Shown here: in pieces, positions 1-6,235 of the stretch | How the letters are laid out: each line of letters begins with the position of its first letter | Position numbering within the stretch: position 1 is the first letter of the stretch | Notes under the pieces: generated by a model | The model's database searches: none | The model's input: the letters and a program-made list of their open reading frames with translations, nothing else | What the model was told of the DNA's origin: nothing | Assembly (NCBI GenBank): GCA_007134805.1 | Contig: SLKB01000318.1 | Span: forward strand, 1-7,865 | Direction of reading: 5' to 3' | Length of the DNA stretch: 7,865 nt | Source: Paracoccaceae bacterium | GTDB lineage: Bacteria; Pseudomonadota; Alphaproteobacteria; Rhodobacterales; Rhodobacteraceae | Translations under genes and position numbers: made by a program

Positions 1-2
1 AT

Positions 3-620
3 TTGCGACCTGAAGCGATTACTGCCAGCTATCGCCGCTGGGCCCCGATCTATGACCTCACTTTCGGAAGCATCACGCATTCGGGGCGACGTCATGCAAC
101 ACGCGTTGCGAACGCCACCGGCGGCAAGGTGCTCGAAGTCGGCGTGGGCACAGGGCTCGCGCTGCCCTATTACGACCCGGGCCTTGAAGTAACGGGTATC
201 GATTTTTCAGACGAGATGCTCGAGCGCGCCCGCAGCAAGGTGAGCGAGGAAAAGCTCGCCCATGTTCGCGAGTTGCGGCAGATGGATGCCCGCGCCCTCG
301 ATTATCCGGATGACAGGTTCGACACAGTAGTCGCCATGCATCTGATTTCGGTGGTGCCCGATCCAGAGCAGGTCATGGCCGAGATGGCGCGTGTGTGCAA
401 ACCGGGCGGACAGATCCTGCTGGTCAATCATTTTGCGCGCGAAGAAGGCTGGCTCGCCTGGCTGGAGCGTAAATTCGCCCCCTTCGCCGACTGGATGGGG
501 TGGCATTCCAATTTCCCCAAGGACCGGGTTCTGGGGATCGATGCGTTGCGTCTGGTCGAGGAACGACCCCTGACCAAGCTCGGCGTCTTCACCTTCCTGC
601 GGATGGAGAAGACAGCCTGA
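3..620 (+). CDS. pmtA: Phosphatidylethanolamine N-methyltransferase, Rhodobacter type (SAM-dependent); 5' end at window edge
   Basis: Class I SAM-dependent methyltransferase, most likely the small soluble or peripheral enzyme that methylates phosphatidylethanolamine stepwise to phosphatidylcholine at the cytoplasmic membrane. Seen: an N-terminal YRRWAPIYD block (residues 10-18), SAM motif I VLEVGVGTG (43-51), the acidic residue of GIDFSDEML (D67) expected to hold the SAM ribose, motif II around FDTVVAMHLISVVPDP (106-121) and motif III RVCKPGGQILLV (130-141). The C-terminal WMGWHSNFP stretch (164-172) fits the Rhodobacter PmtA/UbiE-like group. The 205-residue reading is about the length I recall for that enzyme. 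The first codon in the window is TTG with no visible ribosome site, and the frame may continue upstream, so the true start is probably a few codons outside the window. It converges on agcS and ends just before a strong hairpin terminator. The methyltransferase assignment is firm; substrate is by family resemblance, and another UbiE-like substrate is possible. Confidence 0.82.
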   Translation: MRPEAITASYRRWAPIYDLTFGSITHSGRRHATRVANATGGKVLEVGVGTGLALPYYDPGLEVTGIDFSDEMLERARSKVSEEKLAHVRELRQMDARALDYPDDRFDTVVAMHLISVVPDPEQVMAEMARVCKPGGQILLVNHFAREEGWLAWLERKFAPFADWMGWHSNFPKDRVLGIDALRLVEERPLTKLGVFTFLRMEKTA

Positions 621-647
621 CGCTGCCCTTTCAGCGGTCCGCAAGCA

Positions 648-676
648 AAAGGCGCCGGGTCGGACCCGGCGCCTTT
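648..676. terminator. Bidirectional intrinsic terminator between pmtA and agcS
   Basis: A perfect 10-bp GC-rich inverted repeat (GGCGCCGGGT at 651-660, ACCCGGCGCC at 664-673) with a 3-nt loop is extended by AAA (648-650) pairing with TTT (674-676). Reading the - strand, the stem is followed by a T run (TTTT, complement of 647-650), the classic signal for ending agcS. Reading the + strand, it is followed by TTTC, enough to help end pmtA, whose stop codon is 27 bp upstream. Its place between two convergent stop codons fits a shared terminator. Confidence 0.85.
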
Positions 677-697
677 CATGTTGCAGGTATCATGCGT

Positions 698-2224
698 TTA
701 TTTATACGCCTTGATCTCGCCTGATTGCAGGCGTTCGAGATAGCTCTTGAGTTCGCGCTTCACGATCGGCATCAGCAGATAGAGCCCGATCACGTTGACC
801 ACGCCCATTGCAAAGAGGGCCGCGTCGGAGAAGTCGAGAACCGAATCGAGGCTCGACACAGCGCCGATGAAGACGAACACACAGAAGCCGACCTTGAAGA
901 CCAGTTCCTTGTTGCGGCCCTCGCCGAACATGTAGGTCCAGCCCTTCATCCCGTAATAGGACCAGGTGATCATGGTCGAGAAGGCGAACAGGAACACGGC
1001 GACCGACAGCGCATAAGGCGCCCAGCTGAAGGCCGATCCGAACGCCGCCGATGTGAGCGGCACACCCGAGGCCGTACCAGCCGCCGTTGCGATCCGGCCC
1101 GCGTCATCGAGGATGTAGAGCCCGGTGTCGGCATCGATCAGAAGCTGCTGCGTGATAATGATCACGAGGGCCGTCATCGTGCAGACGATCACAGTGTCGA
1201 TGAAAGGCTCGAGCAGCGCCACGAAGCCCTCGGTGATGGGCTCCTTGGTGCGCACGGCCGAGTGAGCGATCGCGGCCGAGCCAATGCCGGCCTCGTTCGA
1301 GAAGGCTGCGCGCCGGAAGCCCTGGATGATCGCCCCCACGATGCCGCCGACAATCCCGGTATCGGTGAATGCCCCGCGGAAGATCTCGCCAAAGGCCCAG
1401 AGGATCATGTCCGAGTTGACGAACAAGATCATCATGCCCACAAGGACATAACCCACGCCCATAAAGGGCACGACCTTCTCCGTGACCCGCGCGATCGACT
1501 TGATCCCGCCGACGATCACAACGAAAACGATGATCGACAGCACAAGCCCCGTGATCCAGGTCGAAATGCCCAAGACCGACTGAACCTGGCTTGCGGCCTG
1601 GTTCGCTTGGAACATGTTGCCGCCGCCGAGCGCTCCCAGCACACAGAATATCGAGAACAGGATCGCCATCAGCTTGCCAAGCGGGAGGCCGCGCTCGGCG
1701 AAGCCTTTCTCGAGGTAATACATCGGCCCGCCCGAGACGGTGCCATCGGGGTATTCATTGCGGTATTTCACACCGAGCGTACATTCGGTGAATTTCGTGG
1801 CCATGCCGAGGATACCCGCAAGGATCATCCAGAACACGGCCCCCGCGCCCCCGATAGCCACAGCCACGGCGACCCCGGCGATATTGCCAAGGCCGACCGT
1901 CCCCGACAACGCGGTCGCCAACGCCTGGAAATGGCTCACCTCCCCGGCGTCGCGCGGGTCGGAATATTTTCCGCGCACCAAGGCCAGCGCATGCCCGAAG
2001 GCACGAAACTGGATGAACCCGAAATAGAGCGAGAACACCACGGCACCGATCACCAGCCAGCCCACGATCCACGGGATATTGGTGCCGGGAAGATCCGCAA
2101 AGATCAAACCGACGAACCAGCCGGTCGACGCTGCGAAGATTGAATCGACCGTCTCGGCCAGCGACGCCTGAGCGGGGCGCGTCAGCGCCAGTAGAGCGGC
2201 CGCGGCCGCGAGTGCATGTTTCAT
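698..2224 (-). CDS. Sodium:alanine/glycine symporter, AGCS family
   Basis: Inner-membrane secondary transporter that takes up alanine, glycine or a related small amino acid with Na+. Seen, numbered from the chosen start (508 aa): a hydrophobic N-terminus with K2 and an Ala-rich core ending AQA at 18-20, which looks like a cleavable signal peptide; then about ten hydrophobic segments with the AGCS hallmarks SGTVGLGNIAGV (107-118), GGPMYYLEKG (165-174) and AAFSNEAGIGSAAIAHSA (306-323), followed by EPFIDTVIVCTMTAL (339-353). The start at 2224 is preferred because it has an AGGAG site 10 nt upstream (complement of 2235-2239) and begins with the signal peptide. The longer reading from 2308 would add 28 polar residues and overlap uspA. 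It lies 34 bp after the uspA stop on the same strand and is probably cotranscribed with it; the terminator at 648-676 follows. The family is certain; the exact amino acid cannot be read from sequence. Confidence 0.93.
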   Translation of the reverse strand: MKHALAAAAALLALTRPAQASLAETVDSIFAASTGWFVGLIFADLPGTNIPWIVGWLVIGAVVFSLYFGFIQFRAFGHALALVRGKYSDPRDAGEVSHFQALATALSGTVGLGNIAGVAVAVAIGGAGAVFWMILAGILGMATKFTECTLGVKYRNEYPDGTVSGGPMYYLEKGFAERGLPLGKLMAILFSIFCVLGALGGGNMFQANQAASQVQSVLGISTWITGLVLSIIVFVVIVGGIKSIARVTEKVVPFMGVGYVLVGMMILFVNSDMILWAFGEIFRGAFTDTGIVGGIVGAIIQGFRRAAFSNEAGIGSAAIAHSAVRTKEPITEGFVALLEPFIDTVIVCTMTALVIIITQQLLIDADTGLYILDDAGRIATAAGTASGVPLTSAAFGSAFSWAPYALSVAVFLFAFSTMITWSYYGMKGWTYMFGEGRNKELVFKVGFCVFVFIGAVSSLDSVLDFSDAALFAMGVVNVIGLYLLMPIVKRELKSYLERLQSGEIKAYK

Positions 2225-2234
2225 TGTCCGAAAA

Positions 2235-2239
2235 CTCCT
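2235..2239 (-). promoter_or_regulatory. Ribosome binding site deciding the agcS start
   Basis: On the - strand this reads AGGAG, 10 nt before the ATG at 2224-2222 and inside the 34-bp gap after uspA. It supports the 508-residue reading over the upstream in-frame start at 2308, which would lie inside the uspA coding region. Confidence 0.7.
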
Positions 2240-2258
2240 GCCAGGGATGGTGACGCGA

Positions 2259-2693
2259 TCATGGAACAATTGTGCAGGGCACCGGAGACATTTGTGCCAG
2301 CGACGCACTGACAGATCCGAAAAGCCGCGCTTGGATGGCCGAAGATCCCGTGCGCCCGACGATCAGCTGCGTCGCCTTCATCTCGCGCGCCAGATCACAG
2401 ATCACCTCGGCCGCATGCCCATAGCGTACGACGGTTTCGACCTCGAGCCCATCGCCCGTCAACCTATCCTTGACCGGCTTGAGGATCACCTGTTCGGCGC
2501 GGCCCTTTTCTTCCTCGCGCCGCTTGTGTCGCTGCTCGAGTTCTTCGGCCGTCAGAAAGGAATAGGGCGACCATTCCAGCACGTGCGCCAGGACCAGCCG
2601 TCCCCCCGACGCGCTGGCTATCTTGGCACCGAATTTCAACGCATTGTGACTTGGTGCGCTGCCATCAAAGGCGATCATGTACGTTTCGCTCAT
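2259..2693 (-). CDS. Universal stress protein, UspA family, ATP-binding type
   Basis: Single-domain cytoplasmic universal stress protein of 144 aa, the normal length for one Usp domain. Seen: the N-terminal strand MIAFDGS with the conserved Asp at D10, an alpha/beta core, a highly charged helical stretch at about 49-78 (many E, K, R), and the ATP-binding signature G-2x-G-9x-G-S as G113-R-T-G116, nine residues, then G126-S127. This places it with nucleotide-binding (MJ0577-like) Usps. The start is supported by GGAG (complement of 2700-2703), 6 nt before the ATG. It is followed after 34 bp by the AGCS symporter gene on the same strand, so the two likely form an operon. Usps beside transporter genes are known to modulate them in some cases (TeaD with the TeaABC TRAP transporter in Halomonas), so a role in tuning the symporter is reasonable inference. 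A general starvation or redox role is the alternative. The family call is firm; the role is not. Confidence 0.92.
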   Translation of the reverse strand: MSETYMIAFDGSAPSHNALKFGAKIASASGGRLVLAHVLEWSPYSFLTAEELEQRHKRREEEKGRAEQVILKPVKDRLTGDGLEVETVVRYGHAAEVICDLAREMKATQLIVGRTGSSAIQARLFGSVSASLAQMSPVPCTIVP

Positions 2694-2807
2694 GGGGTTC
2701 TCCGAATGATTGTCGGAGGCCCATCACACACCAGAATTCACATTTCCTTTACCTTTTTCTTTGCCACGACGAAAAAAAACACGAAATTGTTGCAAAAACA
2801 GGATATT

Positions 2808-2824
2808 CGCCCCACAGCGGGGCG
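2808..2824. repeat. Inverted repeat in the divergent spacer
   Basis: CGCCCC (2808-2813) and GGGGCG (2819-2824) form a perfect 6-bp stem with a 5-nt loop. On the + strand no T run follows, so it is not a standard terminator; it could be an operator or part of the exporter mRNA leader. Confidence 0.5.
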
Positions 2825-2846
2825 CGTAGCAAAGCGCGTGTAGCGC

Positions 2847-2866
2847 GGCTGCGGCGCGGTGCAGCC
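2847..2866. repeat. Inverted repeat in the exporter leader
   Basis: GGCTGC (2847-2852) and GCAGCC (2861-2866) can pair around an 8-nt loop. A third small pair, CGGGT (2896-2900) with ACCCG (2908-2912), lies just before the exporter ribosome site. Together with 2808-2824 they give a potentially structured 5' leader. Each stem is short and chance occurrence in GC-rich DNA is possible. Confidence 0.4.
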
Positions 2867-2938
2867 AAATAGTAGCAGGTCTTGCTCCCTCTGACCGGGT
2901 GACCTAAACCCGAAGGCAGGGATGGCAGGCAGGATCGC

Positions 2939-4726
2939 ATGACAGACAGCACCGCCGCGCAAGAGATGCGCGCCAAATCCAAGAACCTCTCGGCCCTGCG
3001 CGGATTATGGCCCTTCATAAGTCCCTATCGCGCGCTGTTGGCGGTTGCGATGCTGGCGCTTATCGGGACCGCTGCGATCACGCTGGCGCTGCCCCTTGCC
3101 GTTCGGCGGGTTGTCGACGGATTCGAGGCGCGCGAGTTGCTACTTTTGAACCAGTATTTTGCGGGGGCCTTCGGGCTGGCGGGGCTGCTCGCTCTGGGAA
3201 CGGGCCTTCGGTATTATTTCGTCACGCGGCTCGGCGAACGAATCGTTTGCGACATCCGCAAGGCGCTGTTCTCGCGCGTGATCGACCGCAGCCCGGCATT
3301 CTACGAGCGCATCATGACGGGCGAGGTGCTCTCGCGCCTGACCACGGACACAACGCTGATCCAGTCCGTGATCGGCTCATCCGTCTCGATCGCCCTGCGC
3401 AATGCGCTCATGCTGTTAGGCGGTCTGGTTCTGCTTGCGCTGACCTCGGCCAAATTGACGGGCTTTGTGCTGCTGATGGTGCCCGTGATCATCGTACCGA
3501 TCGTCGTGATGGGGCGGAAGCTGCGCCATCTGAGCCGCGAGAACCAGGACTGGATCGCCGCGTCTTCGGGCAACGCGTCAGAGGCGCTTAGCGCCGTGCA
3601 GACCGTGCAGGCCAACACGCATGAGACCGCTTCCCGCGCAGCATTCGATCGCGTGACCGAGACGAGCTTCGATGTCGCGCGGCGGCGTATCTTTACGCGG
3701 GCGTTGCTGACCGTGATCGTGATCTTTCTGGTCTTCGCCGGCATTCTGGGCACGCTCTGGGCCGGGGCGCGCGATGTCGCGGCGGGTGTGATGACGCCCG
3801 GCGAGCTTGCGCAATTCGTCATATATGCCGTGATCGTCGCCGGTTCTGTCGGCGCCCTGTCCGAGATCTGGTCCGAGTTGCAGCGCGCAGCCGGCGCCAC
3901 CGAGCGGTTGATCGAACTGCTCGAAGCCGATGACAGCGTGCAGGACCCCGCTGACCCGCGCCCGCTGCCCCGACCCGCCCGCGGCGAAGTCCGCTTCGAG
4001 CATGTCAGTTTCAGCTATCCGACACGGCCCGGCCAGCAGGCGCTGCATGATGTGTCGTTTCGCATCCGTCCCGGAGAGACCGTCGCGCTCGTGGGCCCGT
4101 CGGGCGCGGGCAAGACGACAGTGCTGCAGCTGTTGCTGCGCTATTACGACCCCGATCGTGGGCATGTGCGCATTGATGGTCTTGACCTGCGTCAGATGGC
4201 CCGCAGCGATTTCCGCCAGGCACTGGCGCTCGTCCCGCAGGATCCGGCGATCTTCGCGACCTCGGCAATGGAGAATATCCGCTTCGGCCGCCCCGGCGCG
4301 TCCGATAGCGAAGTCGTCGCGGCCGCCAAGGCGGCGGCGGCCGACGAATTCCTGACGCGATTGCCCGAGGGCTACAACACCGAGCTCGGCGAGCGCGGCG
4401 TGCTTCTGTCAGGCGGGCAGAAACAGCGCGTCGCGATCGCCCGTGCGATCCTGCGTGACGCGCCGATCCTGCTTCTGGACGAGGCCACAAGCGCGCTTGA
4501 CGCAGAGTCCGAGGCCGCAGTGCAGCGCGCTGTCGATCACCTCTCGCGCGGGCGAACTACGATCGTGATCGCGCACCGGCTCTCGACTGTGAAACAGGCT
4601 GATCGCATCATCGTTTTCGACGACGGCCGCCTCGTTGCGACGGGCACGCATGACGATCTGGTGGCCGAAGGCGGGCTTTATGCCCGGCTTGCGCGGCTTC
4701 AGTTCACTGCCGATCGCGCCGCCTGA
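2939..4726 (+). CDS. ABC exporter half-transporter, MsbA-related, fused permease-ATPase
   Basis: Inner-membrane ABC exporter of 595 aa, the standard length for a half-transporter that works as a dimer. The N-terminal half has six predicted membrane helices (about 31-52, 73-93, 152-170, 173-192, 256-276, 288-306). The C-terminal ATPase is complete: A-loop Tyr360 in SFSYPTRP, Walker A GPSGAGKT (386-393, K392), Q-loop Q434 in VPQDP, signature LSGGQ (490-494), Walker B ILLLDE with D514 and catalytic E515, and H-loop H546 in IAHRLS. All catalytic residues are present, so it should be active. It belongs to the MsbA-related group of alphaproteobacteria; its cargo (lipid, drug or peptide) cannot be told from sequence, and it need not be the lipid A flippase. 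The start has AGGA (2931-2934) 4 nt upstream, somewhat close; an in-frame ATG at residue 10 is an alternative. It is monocistronic, divergent from uspA, and ends 8 bp from the DUF3422 stop. Confidence 0.93.
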   Translation: MTDSTAAQEMRAKSKNLSALRGLWPFISPYRALLAVAMLALIGTAAITLALPLAVRRVVDGFEARELLLLNQYFAGAFGLAGLLALGTGLRYYFVTRLGERIVCDIRKALFSRVIDRSPAFYERIMTGEVLSRLTTDTTLIQSVIGSSVSIALRNALMLLGGLVLLALTSAKLTGFVLLMVPVIIVPIVVMGRKLRHLSRENQDWIAASSGNASEALSAVQTVQANTHETASRAAFDRVTETSFDVARRRIFTRALLTVIVIFLVFAGILGTLWAGARDVAAGVMTPGELAQFVIYAVIVAGSVGALSEIWSELQRAAGATERLIELLEADDSVQDPADPRPLPRPARGEVRFEHVSFSYPTRPGQQALHDVSFRIRPGETVALVGPSGAGKTTVLQLLLRYYDPDRGHVRIDGLDLRQMARSDFRQALALVPQDPAIFATSAMENIRFGRPGASDSEVVAAAKAAAADEFLTRLPEGYNTELGERGVLLSGGQKQRVAIARAILRDAPILLLDEATSALDAESEAAVQRAVDHLSRGRTTIVIAHRLSTVKQADRIIVFDDGRLVATGTHDDLVAEGGLYARLARLQFTADRAA

Positions 4727-4738
4727 GCTGCCCCTCAG
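4723..4738. repeat. Short inverted repeat spanning both convergent stop codons
   Basis: CTGAG (4723-4727) and CTCAG (4734-4738) are perfect inverted repeats with a 6-nt spacer. Each arm contains the TGA stop of one of the two convergent genes (4724-4726 on +, 4737-4735 on -). The stem is too short and lacks T runs, so it is a weak terminator at best; no better one is visible between these genes. Confidence 0.35.
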
Positions 4739-6018
4739 TCGAAGCGCGCACGGATCCGACGCAACATCTTCCAGACCCCGAGCACGACCAGCGGCGCCAG
4801 AACCGCCATCGCAACCGTCCGCGAAAGGCCTAAGGGCTCCATGACTGGCATGGCGATATAGCTTGCCAGGTTGACCGCGTAATAGCTGATCGCAACCACG
4901 GACAGCCCCTCGACCGTGTTCTGCAACCGAAGCTGCATATCGGCGCGCTTGTCCATGCTGGCAAGGAGGTCCTGGTTCTGCGCCGAGCGCTCGACATCGA
5001 CTCGCGTGCCCAGCAACTGGCCCGCCCGCATCGCGCGCTCCGCCATCTTGGCCAGCCGGGCCTCGGCCGATTTCACGGTGCGCATGGCCGGGTCATAGCG
5101 GCGCGTCATGAATTCGCGCAAAGTCTGGCGGCCGAGGAATCGGTCCTCGCGCAGCACTTCGATCCGCTGATTAACGAGTGCCTCGTAAGCGCCGGTCGCC
5201 CCGAAGCGAAAAGAGCTTTCGACCATCATGTTCTCGAGTTCCGAGGAGATTCTCAGCAAGGCCTCCAGTGTCTCTTCAGAGCGCGATTCGGGTTCGATCA
5301 TGGCCCGGGTCATCTTCGAGAGTTCCTCGTCAAGCGCTCCCATCTGCAGCGACATCGCGCGTGCCTGCATCAGGCCCAGCATCGAGATCGTCTTGTAGGT
5401 CTCGATCTCGCACAACCGCTGCAGGATTCGTCCGATCCGGCGCCCACCCGTCTCGGGCCGCACAAAGGCCGCCATGCGGATATGCCCGGCGCGGTCAATG
5501 CGGAAGTCGCTCGCGATGATCGCGGCCCCATCGAGCACCCATGACGCCGCAAGGCTTTCATTGACGAACCATTCCTTCAGCTTGTCGTCCACGCTCGACA
5601 GATCGTCAGGCAGGATTTCAAACTGGAAGATAATCGATGAAAGGCGCGTGCCCTGGGCTTGCCCCAGCCAGGATTCGGGAAACACGTCGAATGCGCGCGG
5701 GTCAAAGGGACGTTCGGCCGGGCCCTCCTCGAAGGCAGTGTAGGTCACGAATTCGGTGTGGCTTTCCCATTTCAGATTATGGCGGCCCAAATCGGCCGAA
5801 AAATGCGTGGCATCGGGCGCAGGGTGCCCTGCGCCATGCCGATCAAGGAGCGCCAGAAGATGCGCGCGATCCTTGTCTCGCGGGCGTTTCGCGGCATTCG
5901 CCTTGGGTTTGAGCGCGATGAAGACGGCTGTACCTGGCGCATTGATCCGGGGCGCCGGGCGGGCGTGCAATTCATTGACAAGCGCGTAGCGTTGCGGGTG
6001 ATCTTCGATCGCAGACAT
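4735..6018 (-). CDS. DUF3422 family membrane-anchored protein, function unknown
   Basis: Full-length (427 aa) member of the proteobacterial DUF3422 family, which has no established function. Seen: the N-terminal family block HPQRYALVNELHARP (7-21), KWESHTEFVTY (83-93), an alpha/beta-like region up to about 200, a long charged helical region (about 225-365) with RFGATGAYEALVNQRIEVLRE (271-291) and DPAMRT (309-314), then NTVEGLSVVAISYY (367-380) leading into two C-terminal membrane helices (about 370-393 and 398-418) and a basic tail KMLRRIRARFD. This is a large soluble domain, long helices and a C-terminal helical hairpin, with both soluble ends probably cytoplasmic by the positive-inside rule. 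The layout resembles CorA-type proteins, but no GMN motif is seen. The start has AAGG (complement of 6027-6030) 8 nt upstream. It is convergent with the ABC exporter and downstream of, but separated from, the pnt operon; probably monocistronic. Confidence 0.9.
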   Translation of the reverse strand: MSAIEDHPQRYALVNELHARPAPRINAPGTAVFIALKPKANAAKRPRDKDRAHLLALLDRHGAGHPAPDATHFSADLGRHNLKWESHTEFVTYTAFEEGPAERPFDPRAFDVFPESWLGQAQGTRLSSIIFQFEILPDDLSSVDDKLKEWFVNESLAASWVLDGAAIIASDFRIDRAGHIRMAAFVRPETGGRRIGRILQRLCEIETYKTISMLGLMQARAMSLQMGALDEELSKMTRAMIEPESRSEETLEALLRISSELENMMVESSFRFGATGAYEALVNQRIEVLREDRFLGRQTLREFMTRRYDPAMRTVKSAEARLAKMAERAMRAGQLLGTRVDVERSAQNQDLLASMDKRADMQLRLQNTVEGLSVVAISYYAVNLASYIAMPVMEPLGLSRTVAMAVLAPLVVLGVWKMLRRIRARFD

Positions 6019-6178
6019 GCAGGTGACCTTGGCTCACGAACAGCTTTGGGGCGAGCATATGCCGCTTCCGGGTAAAGGGAAGGCTGACAATGGCACGCCA
6101 CGGCACACTTGTAATTCTGCAACATGCGCGCTGCACAATGCCCACAGATCGCGCGCGCGGAGGGGCCTCTAACGAAGC

Positions 6179-6207
6179 GCGCCCGCTCCGACTTTTGGGG
6201 CGGGCGC
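6179..6207 (-). terminator. Probable terminator hairpin of the pnt operon
   Basis: GCGCCCGC (6179-6186) and GCGGGCGC (6200-6207) form a perfect 8-bp stem; CC (6188-6189) with GG (6197-6198) can extend it after one mismatch in the - strand RNA. It lies 28 bp beyond the pntB stop. On the - strand it is followed by GCTTCGTT rather than a clean T run, so termination may be imperfect or Rho-assisted and some read-through into the DUF3422 gene is possible. Confidence 0.55.
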
Positions 6208-6223
6208 CAGACTTGTCACGCCT

Positions 6224-6235
6224 GCCTGCGCAGGC
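6224..6235. repeat. 12-bp perfect palindrome directly after the pntB stop
   Basis: GCCTGCGCAGGC is its own reverse complement and abuts the pntB stop codon (6238-6236). With almost no loop space it is a poor RNA hairpin on its own, but it may help shield the 3' end or act with the hairpin at 6179-6207. Confidence 0.45.

Larger units (their letters stand above)
2694..2938. promoter_or_regulatory. Divergent intergenic region between uspA and the ABC exporter gene
   Basis: This 245-bp spacer must hold promoters for uspA (-) and the exporter (+), but I see no convincing -35/-10 pair on either strand. The left half (about 2735-2808) is far richer in A/T than its surroundings, with tracts T5 (2754-2758), A8 (2772-2779), AAA (2784-2786) and A5 (2794-2798) whose centres lie about 19.5, 9.5 and 11 bp apart. 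The right half is GC-rich and full of small inverted repeats, listed separately. No FNR-like TTGAT-N4-ATCAA site was seen. Confidence 0.5.
6019..6235. other. Spacer between pntB and the DUF3422 gene
   Basis: This 217-bp region should contain the end of the pnt transcript and the promoter of the DUF3422 gene, both on the - strand. The pnt-proximal half holds a 12-bp palindrome and a strong GC-rich hairpin (listed separately). In the DUF3422-proximal half a TTGTCA (complement of 6085-6090) resembles a -35 box, but I see no acceptable -10 at the right distance. A 65-codon + strand ORF from 6090 is discussed under findings and is not annotated as a gene. Confidence 0.4.

Noticed and set aside
725..2143. 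472-codon open frame on + opposite agcS
   Set aside because: It is antisense to a well-supported AGCS gene; the translation is rich in His, Asp, Glu and Arg with no motifs, as expected for the complement of a GC-rich membrane protein gene.
2761..2790. TTGCCA with AATTGT at 18-bp spacing as a promoter for the exporter
   Set aside because: The -35 match is good, but only about three of six -10 bases match, and the A-rich sequence makes such hits likely by chance.
2247..2843. 198-codon frame on + over uspA and the spacer
   Set aside because: It overlaps uspA on the opposite strand, has no family motif, and continues through the A/T-rich spacer into low-complexity lysine/threonine-type sequence.
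2808..2866. Hairpins considered as part of a mobile repeat or CRISPR-like array
   Set aside because: The stems differ from one another in sequence and spacing, and no repeat-spacer periodicity is present.
3301..4490. Several 140-199 codon frames on both strands inside the ABC exporter
   Set aside because: The exporter frame has every expected motif; the others are Arg/Ser/Ala-rich shadows in GC-rich DNA.
6091..6106. Sigma-54 promoter-like TGGCACG motif on +
   Set aside because: The GG to GC spacing is 9 rather than 10, the -12 element does not match, and no + strand gene with support lies downstream.
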